Source: Sulfurovum sp.
Lineage (GTDB): Bacteria; Campylobacterota; Campylobacteria; Campylobacterales; Sulfurovaceae
Length of the DNA: 9,777 bases
Direction of reading: 5' to 3'
Assembly (NCBI GenBank): GCA_015661535.1
Contig: DQVY01000271.1
Span: forward strand, 1-9,777
The position numbers and the translations under genes were made by a program. Position 1 is the stretch's first letter, and each line of letters opens with the position of its first letter. Below, piece after piece: positions 1 through 6,317 of this stretch. Below the pieces are notes generated by a model, which was given only the letters and a program-made list of their open reading frames with translations, did not search any database and was not told the DNA's origin.

Positions 1-96
1 TTCACAATACTCCAACACAAAAAGCTCTAAACTTTTATCAGGTGGGTTCCATGCAGGGTCAATCTTTAGTTGGGGGATGATGAAAAAATCTTCCAC
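1..96 (-). CDS. Unrecognised protein, N-terminal 32 codons only
   Basis: The minus strand is open from a GTG at 96-94 to the window edge and encodes 32 residues beginning MEDFFIIPQLKIDPAWNPPD. The GTG is preceded by AAAAGGA at a spacing of about six bases, lying inside the last codons of the DUF2325 gene. Only two bases separate its start from that gene's stop codon, so the two are probably co-transcribed and translationally coupled. The protein continues outside the window. I do not recognise the family; the visible part is soluble-looking, with no signal peptide or membrane segment. The reading frame and ribosome site make a real gene likely, but no function can be assigned. Confidence 0.6.
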   Translation of the reverse strand, partial: MEDFFIIPQLKIDPAWNPPDKSLELFVLEYCE

Positions 97-98
97 TC

Positions 99-455
99 TT
101 AATCCTTTTGATAGCACTTAATATAATTTTCACACTGTTTACAGATCTCAGAATCTCTATCCAGGGTACTTACAACTTTTATAAATGCACTCTTGATACA
201 TTCAATATTTCGTGTACCATACACAATAGGTAAACCTTTAGCTTTCGCTTCACTTCTGTAGTGTTTCATGGCATTGTGATTTAAAAAATTAGTAAGCATC
301 ACAACCATATCTACACAAGAAGGTATGGGCTTATCTTTCTTTCTTCCATTCTTTTGATTTCTTGCCGTCCAGTGGATAATATCATCCACACCTAAAGTTA
401 TAAGTAATTTTCTTATGGGGTCTATCTTGTCCCCACCTAAAATAAGTATAGACAT
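99..455 (-). CDS. DUF2325-family protein with cysteine-rich C-terminus
   Basis: This 118-residue protein matches the DUF2325 pattern: an N-terminal beta strand and glycine turn (SILILGGDK, residues 2-10), a LGVDDIIHW segment (21-29), a hydrophobic VVMLTNFLNHNAMKH segment (51-65), then a GLPIVYGTR strand (74-82). The fold is expected to be a small Rossmann-like cytoplasmic domain; its biochemical role is not established. The C-terminus carries C105-x2-C108 and C114, with further cysteines at 47 and 86, which could bind metal or be redox active (inference). I chose the ATG at 455 rather than the TTG at 458, because AAAAGGAG (468-461) is five bases from the ATG and only two from the TTG. A Fur-box-like 15-mer (471-485) lies just upstream of the ribosome site, suggesting iron control. 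A second minus-strand gene follows after two bases. Confidence 0.8.
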   Translation of the reverse strand: MSILILGGDKIDPIRKLLITLGVDDIIHWTARNQKNGRKKDKPIPSCVDMVVMLTNFLNHNAMKHYRSEAKAKGLPIVYGTRNIECIKSAFIKVVSTLDRDSEICKQCENYIKCYQKD

Positions 456-470
456 CAAATCTCCTTTTAT

Positions 471-485
471 TGATAATGATATTCA
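471..485. promoter_or_regulatory. Fur-box-like operator upstream of the DUF2325 gene
   Basis: TGATAATGATATTCA matches the 7-1-7 Fur consensus TGATAATNATTATCA at 12 of 14 informative positions. It lies between a possible minus-strand -10 (515-520) and the ribosome site of the DUF2325 gene, where a bound repressor would block transcription leaving to the left. Binding by Fur is inferred from sequence only, and AT-rich DNA can give chance matches. Confidence 0.5.
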
Positions 486-514
486 GAATATTAGTCAATA
501 TAAACTTAAGGCAA

Positions 515-520
515 ATTATA
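515..520 (-). promoter_or_regulatory. Possible -10 box for the leftward DUF2325 transcript
   Basis: Read on the minus strand these bases are TATAAT, a perfect -10 hexamer. It sits about 60 bases before the DUF2325 start codon. The Fur-box-like site at 523-537 would lie immediately upstream of this -10, and the one at 471-485 downstream of the start site. The region is very AT-rich, so a chance occurrence is possible. Confidence 0.35.
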
Positions 521-522
521 AT

Positions 523-559
523 TGATAACAATTGTCATTTTAATTGTTACTTAAGAATA
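523..559 (+). promoter_or_regulatory. Fur-box plus promoter element, copy 1 (upstream of the Fur-family gene)
   Basis: The element opens with TGATAACAATTGTCA (523-537), which matches the Fur 7-1-7 consensus at 12 of 14 positions. It ends with TTAAGAATA (551-559), a plausible AT-rich -10 area. Nearly the same arrangement recurs at 1443-1480 before the imelysin operon: in my hand alignment 32 of 37 bases are identical, with one single-base gap. Conservation through the non-operator part argues that the downstream block is functional, most likely the promoter core. The operator also lies next to the divergent -10 at 515-520, so one bound dimer could repress both directions. Promoter assignment is inferred. 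Confidence 0.6.
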
Positions 560-585
560 AAACTGCGATACTCCCCCGGACTAAA

Positions 586-600
586 TGATATTAACTATCA
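586..600. promoter_or_regulatory. Third Fur-box-like palindrome, close to the regulator start
   Basis: TGATATTAACTATCA has outer arms TGATA/TATCA that are exact inverted repeats, and it matches the Fur 7-1-7 consensus at 12 of 14 positions. It ends 24 bases before the regulator start codon. A possible -10 (TATAAA, 609-614) follows at once. That spacing is typical of a repressor site over a promoter and suggests autoregulation, but no binding data support it here. Confidence 0.45.
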
Positions 601-624
601 TAATAAACTATAAAGAAAACAAGT

Positions 625-1041
625 ATGGGGAAACAAATGGGCATTAACAGACTTTATCAATGTATAGAAAGCAGAAAAATAAACCAGTCACAGGCAAGAG
701 AAACTATTTATCGTGTATTGATGGATGCAGAGGATGAATGTTTGACTGTTTCCCGCATATTGGAAGAACTCTCTTCTGTATATTCAAAAAAAGTTTCACT
801 CAATACTGTCTATAGGCATCTTAACCTGTTTGTGTCATGCAAACTTGCCGTAATGATACAGGATGACTTTAAAAAAGCATACTACTGTTTGACAGGAGAA
901 AAGCCATTGACATTCATTATTTGTACAAAATGTAATAGTATAGAAAAATGTTCTTTTAATCCAAGTCATCTTATAGATAATCTTGAGAGTTCAGATTTTA
1001 TCGCCTTACATAAAAAATGCAGTAAATGCAGAAATAAATAG
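625..1041 (+). CDS. Divergent Fur-family transcriptional regulator
   Basis: This 138-residue cytoplasmic protein has the Fur-superfamily layout. The N-terminal winged helix runs from about residue 21 to 90 and includes the hallmark SLNTVYRHLNLF (58-69). The C-terminal dimerisation half has two structural-zinc cysteine pairs, C100-x2-C103 and C132-x2-C135. The histidine-rich stretch that normally precedes the first pair (HHHDH in E. coli Fur) is replaced by GEKPLTFII, so the usual regulatory metal ligands there are missing. It may sense metal differently, or not at all (inference). The ATG at 625 has no strong ribosome site; a second ATG at 637 has GGGG six bases upstream and would remove four residues. 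Three Fur-box-like sites lie upstream. It could be a Fur, Zur or PerR-type paralogue, so no symbol is given. Confidence 0.85.
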   Translation: MGKQMGINRLYQCIESRKINQSQARETIYRVLMDAEDECLTVSRILEELSSVYSKKVSLNTVYRHLNLFVSCKLAVMIQDDFKKAYYCLTGEKPLTFIICTKCNSIEKCSFNPSHLIDNLESSDFIALHKKCSKCRNK

Positions 1042-1162
1042 TAATAAAGGTTCAAATGAGGGAGGATTTTCAATAATATTTTTTTGCGATTTTCATTGTT
1101 GTTGCCAATCTCCCCTTCACTCTTTTGAGTCTTTACTCATAAAAAATAATAAGGAATACATC

Positions 1163-1333
1163 ATGGCAGATTTCACAATAGCAAAAGAGTCAAAAGAGAT
1201 ACTTAGACAGTTCAATGTAACAGAAAAGACAGATGCTTTATTGTGTCCCATCTTAAAAGTGCTGCAAATGCGCCATAAAGATCTGGACTCAGGTCAGGTT
1301 ACAAGAGTTATTAGAGAAGTTTTGCATGATTGA
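1163..1333 (+). CDS. Small orphan protein, 56 residues
   Basis: The gene encodes a 56-residue soluble-looking protein. It is rich in charged residues, has a single cysteine (C28) and has a predicted helical C-terminus ending VTRVIREVLHD. I do not recognise a family. The frame is open further upstream, back to an ATG at 983, but that part overlaps the Fur-family gene in another frame and reads like untranslated sequence (for example FFCDFHCCC). I chose the ATG at 1163 because AAGGAA (1151-1156) is correctly spaced before it. It lies 121 bases after the Fur-family gene and 199 bases before the imelysin gene, between two Fur-box promoters. A role linked to iron response is possible from position only. 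Confidence 0.6.
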   Translation: MADFTIAKESKEILRQFNVTEKTDALLCPILKVLQMRHKDLDSGQVTRVIREVLHD

Positions 1334-1442
1334 TGCACTTCTTCACTGGTTTTCAATACTACAAAAAATACTTAAAAAGCATTCAAAAGCTAACAGTATT
1401 TACTTTATCAGGCAACATCATTTACGTATGAGAAAATAAATA

Positions 1443-1480
1443 TGATAATGATTGTCAGTTTAAATAGTTATTTAAGAATA
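1443..1480 (+). promoter_or_regulatory. Fur-box plus promoter element, copy 2 (imelysin operon)
   Basis: TGATAATGATTGTCA (1443-1457) matches the Fur 7-1-7 consensus at 13 of 14 positions, the best of the four sites in this window. The following bases, through TTAAGAATA (1472-1480), repeat the element at 523-559. Directly after it is a 7-bp inverted repeat, AATACTA / TAGTATT (1477-1493, 3-base spacer), which contains TATAGT (1485-1490), an alternative -10. The imelysin start codon follows 53 bases after the element. The simplest reading is an iron-repressed promoter driving the long operon to the right. The exact -10 is uncertain. Confidence 0.65.
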
Positions 1481-1532
1481 CTAATATAGTATTCCGATAT
1501 TCATTTTCAATATAAAAAATAAAGGAGATAAA

Positions 1533-2834
1533 ATGAAATTAACACAAACACTTGGAGCGCTTTCACTTGCAGCGGTAATGTCACTAACAGTAGTAGGTTG
1601 TGGAGGCGGTGGTTCCGATACACCTACTCAAACACAACAACAAACAACTGTATCTGAAGCAAAAAGCAAAGCAGCACTGACTGCTTATGCAGATCTTGCG
1701 ATTGCAGGATATACTAAAGCTTTGGCTGATGCTAAAACTTTAAAAGCATCTGTAAATGCTTTTACTACTGCACCTTCAGCCACTACATTAGCTGCCGCTA
1801 AGTCAGCATGGTTAACAGCAAGAGAGTCTTACGGGATCACAGAGATCTTCAGACTTTCAAACGGTCCTATTGATGCAGAAGATGGTTTTGCAGCTTCTTT
1901 TGGCGCACCGGAAGGACAACTGAACGCTTGGCCACTTGATGAAAATATGATTGACTATACAACAGATGCTTCTGGTACAACTACCACCGGAAACATTATA
2001 GATACAGCTGGAAACTTTACACCTAGCGGGGGGTCAGCAGTTGATGCAACTACGATTACAAAACAGGTACTTTCCGAGTTAAATGAGAATGGTGGTGATG
2101 CAAACGTTGCAACCGGTTACCATGCAGTAGAGTTCCTTCTTTGGGGACAAGATCAGGATTATGCAAGTTTCATTGCAGACAACATTACACATGGTCCAAT
2201 GACTGCCGGAGAGCGACCGGTTGAAGATTACACTACTAACCCAAATGCAGACAGAAGAAAAGATTACCTTAATGCTGCTGCTGATCTCATAGTAGATGAT
2301 CTTCAAAGCATGGTTGATGCATGGACTACAGGCGGATACAAAGAAGCACTTATAGGTAATGGTTCACAGGCTATAGATCAAAAGAGCGCACTAAAACAGA
2401 TCATGGCAGGAATGGGTGTATTCATCAAGTCTGAACTTGCAAATGAGAGAATGGCTGTGGCACTTCTTACACCCAGTGAAGAAGATGAACACTCTTGTTT
2501 CTCAGACAACACACACAGAGATATTGCTTTGAATTACCAAGGGTTTAAAAATGCTCTGAATATTTTTAAAGTAAACTTGAGTGCTTCTGAAAAAGCTGAA
2601 ATTGATGCTATGTTCACCTCTATCGACGCTAAAGTAAAAACCATCAATGATACTGCCAAAACAACAAAACACTTTGACTACCAGATCCAGCCAAATGACC
2701 CGAGCGGAGCAAATATTAAAGCTGCCAAAGATGAAATGAGAGCGCTCGGTGACGAGATGATCAATGTTGCCAAAGCGTACGGCATTTCCCTTGGTGAAGG
2801 TGACGTGACTGATCCGGACGAATCAGACGTTTAA
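1533..2834 (+). CDS. Imelysin (peptidase M75) family lipoprotein
   Basis: The 433-residue protein begins with a lipoprotein signal peptide ending in VVGC, so C23 should be lipidated, followed by a glycine run and a flexible Thr/Gln linker. The imelysin/M75 domain spans about 45-420. Family motifs are clear: SAWLTARESYGITEIFRL (91-108), GPID (111-114), G195-Y-H197-A-V-E200 inside GYHAVEFLLWGQD (the GxHxxE signature), and DEHSCFSDNTH (318-328). This family includes IrpA and ICMP-type iron-regulated proteins and is related to the iron-binding domain of EfeO; peptidase activity is doubtful for many members. It probably binds iron or an iron source in the periplasm, anchored to a membrane (inference). 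AAAGGAG (1521-1527) precedes the ATG. It is the first gene of the operon, under the Fur-box element at 1443-1480. Confidence 0.92.
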   Translation: MKLTQTLGALSLAAVMSLTVVGCGGGGSDTPTQTQQQTTVSEAKSKAALTAYADLAIAGYTKALADAKTLKASVNAFTTAPSATTLAAAKSAWLTARESYGITEIFRLSNGPIDAEDGFAASFGAPEGQLNAWPLDENMIDYTTDASGTTTTGNIIDTAGNFTPSGGSAVDATTITKQVLSELNENGGDANVATGYHAVEFLLWGQDQDYASFIADNITHGPMTAGERPVEDYTTNPNADRRKDYLNAAADLIVDDLQSMVDAWTTGGYKEALIGNGSQAIDQKSALKQIMAGMGVFIKSELANERMAVALLTPSEEDEHSCFSDNTHRDIALNYQGFKNALNIFKVNLSASEKAEIDAMFTSIDAKVKTINDTAKTTKHFDYQIQPNDPSGANIKAAKDEMRALGDEMINVAKAYGISLGEGDVTDPDESDV

Positions 2835-2841
2835 TAAAATT

Positions 2842-2873
2842 TATCAATACCTCTTGGGGAAGAGGTATTGATA
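2842..2873. other. Perfect 14-bp intercistronic hairpin
   Basis: The arms TATCAATACCTCTT (2842-2855) and AAGAGGTATTGATA (2860-2873) are exact reverse complements around a GGGG loop. The hairpin fills the only sizeable gap (56 bases) between the genes of the operon. No T-run follows it on either strand: the plus strand continues with CTATAAAAGGGG, which leads into the ribosome site of the next gene. It is therefore unlikely to be a strong intrinsic terminator. A processing or 3'-end stabilising element that makes imelysin mRNA more abundant than downstream mRNA fits better (inference); a leaky terminator is the alternative. Confidence 0.8.
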
Positions 2874-2890
2874 CTATAAAAGGGGACACA

Positions 2891-4303
2891 ATGAAGCGCT
2901 TACACTTGAGCATACTACCGGCACTCTTACTTTTAGGATGCGCAGATACAAAAAATAAAAATACAACAACTACTGAGCACAACTCTATCAAAAAAACCAC
3001 AGTATCAGAGAAAAAAACGAAAACCAGAAAATACTTTACCGAGTGTAAAAGCAAGATGGCATTCATACGTGAACCAAAAGGCTTGAGCAATGATGAGATA
3101 GACATCTTTATATTGGGTAAAAGTTTTTTTCGTATTCCCTGGGTTGAAGCACCATCGGCAACAACCGCCAGAGACGGGCTTGGTCCACTTTTCAATGCAA
3201 ACACCTGTATGCACTGTCATCCCGGAAATGGTGCCGGAGTGGCAGTAAATAAAGATGGATCCATGACAAGGTCCCTGCTCTTAAGACTTTCCCATAAAGA
3301 GCCTAAAGATGCAGCACTCATAAAAAAAATAGGGTTTGAACCAGACTCAACCTACGGAGCACAGCTTAGTAAAAACGGCAACCATGATGTTGTTGCTGAG
3401 GGCGAGCCTGTTGTAAAGTATGAAAATATAGAAGGAGAATACCCTGACGGTACAGCATACACACTTCGAAAACCTACCTACTCTGTCATAAACAAAGGCT
3501 ACGGAGCGTTTGATGAAGATACCATTCTTGCACCGCGTATAGGGTCTGCTCTCATAGGTTTGGGGCAACTGGAGCTTATCTCTGAAAAAGATATATTGGC
3601 ACATCAGGACATAGAGGACAAAGACGGTGACGGCATTTCGGGAAAAGCCAATTATGCTTTTGATCCGGAGACAAACAGTACAAAGCTGGGTCGTTTTACC
3701 TGGAAAGCTTCTGCTACGACAGTCAAACACCAGACAGCCGGTGCTGCACACAATGACATGGGATTGACCAATCCGCTTTTTCCTATGCACAACTGTACAA
3801 AAAAACAGGAAAACTGTCTCAAAGAAGCAGAAAAAGGAAGATTTGAGTTTGAACTTCCCGCACAGAGACTCGATGCCATTGACTACTATCTTTCCAATCT
3901 GGCGATACCAAAACAGAGAGATCCTGAAAAATATACAGAGGGTGCAAAACTCTTTAAATCGTTGAGTTGTACAGCCTGTCACGTGGAGCGTTACAAAACA
4001 GCTTCAGGCATTACCATCAAGCCCTACTCTGATCTGCTTCTGCATGATATGGGAGAAGCCTTGGCTGACGGACGTTCTGAATTTCTGGCATCTGGTTCTG
4101 AGTGGCGAACACCACCAATGTGGGGCATAGGACTCTATAAAAAGGTAAGCGGTGAAGCCAATTACCTGCACGACGGAAGGGCAAGAAATATTGAAGAGGC
4201 AATCCTCTGGCACGGAGGTGAGGCTGAACAATCCAAAAAAGACTTTATGGCTTTAGACAAAATATCAAGACAGAAAGTCCTGGACTTTCTCAAATCAATT
4301 TAA
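2891..4303 (+). CDS. Di-heme oxidoreductase (DUF1111 / DHOR family) lipoprotein
   Basis: The 470-residue protein starts with a lipoprotein signal ending LLLLGC (C17), then a Lys/Thr-rich linker to about residue 47. Two c-type heme sites are visible: CMHCH at 106-110 and CTACH at 360-364. Other DHOR-type features are the acidic DKDGDGISGKANY segment (243-255), which resembles a calcium loop, WRTPPMWGIGL (405-415) and YLHDGRARNIEEAILWHGGEA (425-445). The family is annotated as a putative peroxidase or thiol oxidoreductase distantly related to bacterial cytochrome c peroxidases; its true substrate is unknown. It should act in the periplasm, tethered by lipid. AAAAGGGG precedes the ATG. In other bacteria DHOR genes lie next to imelysin genes, as here, supporting a shared iron-related role. 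The next gene follows after 11 bases. Confidence 0.9.
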   Translation: MKRLHLSILPALLLLGCADTKNKNTTTTEHNSIKKTTVSEKKTKTRKYFTECKSKMAFIREPKGLSNDEIDIFILGKSFFRIPWVEAPSATTARDGLGPLFNANTCMHCHPGNGAGVAVNKDGSMTRSLLLRLSHKEPKDAALIKKIGFEPDSTYGAQLSKNGNHDVVAEGEPVVKYENIEGEYPDGTAYTLRKPTYSVINKGYGAFDEDTILAPRIGSALIGLGQLELISEKDILAHQDIEDKDGDGISGKANYAFDPETNSTKLGRFTWKASATTVKHQTAGAAHNDMGLTNPLFPMHNCTKKQENCLKEAEKGRFEFELPAQRLDAIDYYLSNLAIPKQRDPEKYTEGAKLFKSLSCTACHVERYKTASGITIKPYSDLLLHDMGEALADGRSEFLASGSEWRTPPMWGIGLYKKVSGEANYLHDGRARNIEEAILWHGGEAEQSKKDFMALDKISRQKVLDFLKSI

Positions 4304-4314
4304 AAGGAAAAAGA

Positions 4315-5427
4315 ATGATAGAAAAAATCGCAAAAATATCACTCCTGGCAACAGCATTGTTACTAAGTGGATGCGGTGGAGACAATGACTACAACGGTAC
4401 AGGGGTCATAGGTTCAGAAACATCAGAGAGTCAGGGGGATGCTCTGGCTTCACTTCAGGAAAATGTTTTTCTAAAAGATTCCCAGTCCCTGCTCTCTTCT
4501 GCAACAAGTCTAAAAACAACAGCAGAAAGTTTCGATAAAAACCTCACCCAAAGTGATATCACAGGGATGCAGACTACTTTCAAAACGCTAATGCAGTCTT
4601 GGAAAAGTGTACAAAACGCTTATGTCGCAGCAGACTATGACAATGCCCTCATAGACATACCACAGCTTTTTGACTACTATCATACCGGTAAAAAACTGGA
4701 TATTCCTGCCGATATAGACAGTGCTTTGGCTTCAAGCGGAAGCATAGAAGATGCACTTTTCAAAAATTCAAGCAAAAGTATCAATGCCCTTGAGTATCTG
4801 CTTTTTGGCCATTCTCAGACTCTTTCTGAGCTTACTCTCTTGATGAACAAAGAGAACAGAAGAAGAGTAGATGCATTAAAGGTGGTAACAAGAAACCTTG
4901 AAAGACTTTCAGAGCAAATAGCAGCGTATTACAAGGCAGATACAAAGTTTGTTGCCAATGCACAGGATGCTTCCAACTCTATTGTAAACGTCCTTATAGA
5001 CAGTGCCTTTAAACTCAAAGAGTGGCGCATAGGCGAACCTAGCGGTATAGCCGTGAAATTCAAAGACTCTCCGGACCCTGCAAGACTTGAGTATGTAAAA
5101 TCCCTACTCTCTACAGAAGCTATAAAAGCCATTTTGGAAACACATCAGCGTATCATAGGAAAACAGTCTTATGCAAACTTTGGAAGTTTCGCTTCGGACA
5201 ATGGTGCTGCTGCTGTAGTGACAGAGATACAAAATAGACTTGATAAGGCAGAAAAGATCATCAATGGTTTCAACAAGCCTATGGAAGCACTGATCACGAC
5301 AACTTCTTATGACCCGCAACTGGACAGACTCTATGCAACGGTAAAAACCTTGCAGGAACTCTACTTTACCTCTCTCATTCAGGCACTTGACCTTACAGCC
5401 GAGATCATTGAGGCAGATGGGGACTAG
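4315..5427 (+). CDS. Second imelysin-like lipoprotein with altered GxHxxE motif
   Basis: This 370-residue protein has a lipoprotein signal ending LLLSGC (C20) and a mainly helical domain with imelysin-type landmarks: QSWKSVQNAYVAADY (94-108), DIPQLFDYYHTG (114-125) and NALEYLLFG (157-165), which aligns with the family's HAxEFLLWG segment. The signature histidine is replaced by N157 and the preceding glycine by S155, while E160 is kept. It therefore probably lost or changed the metal site seen in the first imelysin, and may serve as a partner or structural subunit (inference). Paired imelysin genes flanking a DHOR gene are a recurrent arrangement, and this protein fits the shorter, more divergent partner. 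The ribosome site AAAAGGAAA lies in the 11-base gap. The next gene begins two bases after its TAG stop. Confidence 0.85.
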   Translation: MIEKIAKISLLATALLLSGCGGDNDYNGTGVIGSETSESQGDALASLQENVFLKDSQSLLSSATSLKTTAESFDKNLTQSDITGMQTTFKTLMQSWKSVQNAYVAADYDNALIDIPQLFDYYHTGKKLDIPADIDSALASSGSIEDALFKNSSKSINALEYLLFGHSQTLSELTLLMNKENRRRVDALKVVTRNLERLSEQIAAYYKADTKFVANAQDASNSIVNVLIDSAFKLKEWRIGEPSGIAVKFKDSPDPARLEYVKSLLSTEAIKAILETHQRIIGKQSYANFGSFASDNGAAAVVTEIQNRLDKAEKIINGFNKPMEALITTTSYDPQLDRLYATVKTLQELYFTSLIQALDLTAEIIEADGD

Positions 5428-5429
5428 TG

Positions 5430-6317
5430 ATGTTTGAATATATAGGAGTGGACTATTTTTATGATAGCTCCAAAAGAGTCTATTGGCTCTATATGTTCTC
5501 AGCACTGTTTGTAGCACAGCTCTTCTTTTGGAACAAAAAGTCTATACTGAGAAATCAGTTTTCAAAAGAGGTACTGCTACATGCTTCTGCCAAACTCGAC
5601 TATATCTATTTTGTAGTGGTCTCTCTTATTAAAATAGTACTGATTATACCGTTGCTTATAGGCGTAAACGATGTAGCGCTCTGGATGGTCTTGCAAATGC
5701 AGGATACCCTTGGATATGTCGAGCGTACCAGGGTAGCTAAAGAGTGGCTTTTGGCAAGTTATACCCTTGTGCTTTTTGTGGTAAATGATTTTACGCGCTA
5801 CTGGCTGCACCGATTTATGCACCTGGTACCATTTCTATGGCGTTTTCACCGTGTGCACCACTCTGCAGAAGTTCTGAACCCACTTACATTTTACCGTGTA
5901 CACCCGGTAGAAAACATACTCTTTGGCCTGCGTTATGCACTGAGCACAGGTTTCGTAACTGCTCTTTTCATCTACTTCTTTGGTGCCGGTATAGGGCTGG
6001 TTGAGTTTTTAGGTGTCAACATAGTGGTATTTCTCTTTTTGATCTTTGGTTCAAACCTGAGACATTCACATATACCACTCTCTTATGGTACCAAGATCGA
6101 AAAGTGGTTTATTTCGCCATACCAACATCAGCTGCATCACACAACAAAATACACGCATACCAACTTTGGAAGCTATCTTGCTATCTGGGACAGATGGTTC
6201 GGCACTCTGGTCTGCGGTAAAAAAGAGGATCTGAAATTTGGGCTTCCAAATGAAACAGTAAAACATTCGCTCATTGGAGCACTACTAAACCCATTTATAA
6301 AAGGAATAAAACTATGA
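5430..6317 (+). CDS. Sterol desaturase / fatty acid hydroxylase superfamily membrane protein
   Basis: The 295-residue protein has several membrane segments (about 18-34, 58-80, 108-120, 172-208) and the histidine clusters of this non-heme di-iron superfamily: H127-x3-H131, H140-x2-H143-H144, H158 (YRVHP), H212/H214 and H233-x2-H236-H237. Members hydroxylate, desaturate or cleave lipid substrates using O2 and two iron atoms in the inner membrane; the substrate cannot be inferred here. A GTG at 5427 overlaps the previous stop and is also in frame. I chose the ATG at 5430 because GGGG (5419-5422) is seven bases upstream of it. The last codons overlap the next gene by four bases (ATGA), a sign of translational coupling. 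Its presence inside an iron operon is unexpected; it may be an iron-using lipid modifier or may have a changed role. Confidence 0.88.
   Translation: MFEYIGVDYFYDSSKRVYWLYMFSALFVAQLFFWNKKSILRNQFSKEVLLHASAKLDYIYFVVVSLIKIVLIIPLLIGVNDVALWMVLQMQDTLGYVERTRVAKEWLLASYTLVLFVVNDFTRYWLHRFMHLVPFLWRFHRVHHSAEVLNPLTFYRVHPVENILFGLRYALSTGFVTALFIYFFGAGIGLVEFLGVNIVVFLFLIFGSNLRHSHIPLSYGTKIEKWFISPYQHQLHHTTKYTHTNFGSYLAIWDRWFGTLVCGKKEDLKFGLPNETVKHSLIGALLNPFIKGIKL

Noticed and set aside
1119..1126. Weak ACTCTTTTGAGT-type inverted repeat in the gap after the Fur-family gene
   Set aside because: The stem is only about four to five base pairs, with no adjoining T-run, so it is not distinguishable from chance.
983..1162. 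Upstream extension of the 56-residue gene to the ATG at 983
   Set aside because: It overlaps the Fur-family gene in another frame and gives an unconvincing sequence; a ribosome site fits the ATG at 1163.
1477..1493. AATACTA/TAGTATT inverted repeat as a separate operator
   Set aside because: It is short, AT-rich and absent from the other copy of the promoter module, so it is mentioned only as surrounding sequence of a possible -10.
2842..2873. Hairpin as a strong rho-independent terminator
   Set aside because: No T-run follows on either strand, and the ribosome site of the next gene begins within a few bases.
2761..3204. Minus-strand open frame of 147 codons spanning the hairpin region
   Set aside because: It lies opposite the ends of two well-supported lipoprotein genes and has no domain or ribosome-site support.
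3347..3982. Minus-strand open frame of 211 codons opposite the di-heme oxidoreductase gene
   Set aside because: It is antisense to a clear heme protein with both CxxCH motifs. Its translation is low-complexity Cys/Phe/Val-rich and has no ribosome site or recognisable domain.
5104..5517. Minus-strand open frame of 137 codons opposite the imelysin/desaturase junction
   Set aside because: It is antisense to two coupled real genes and its translation shows no family features.
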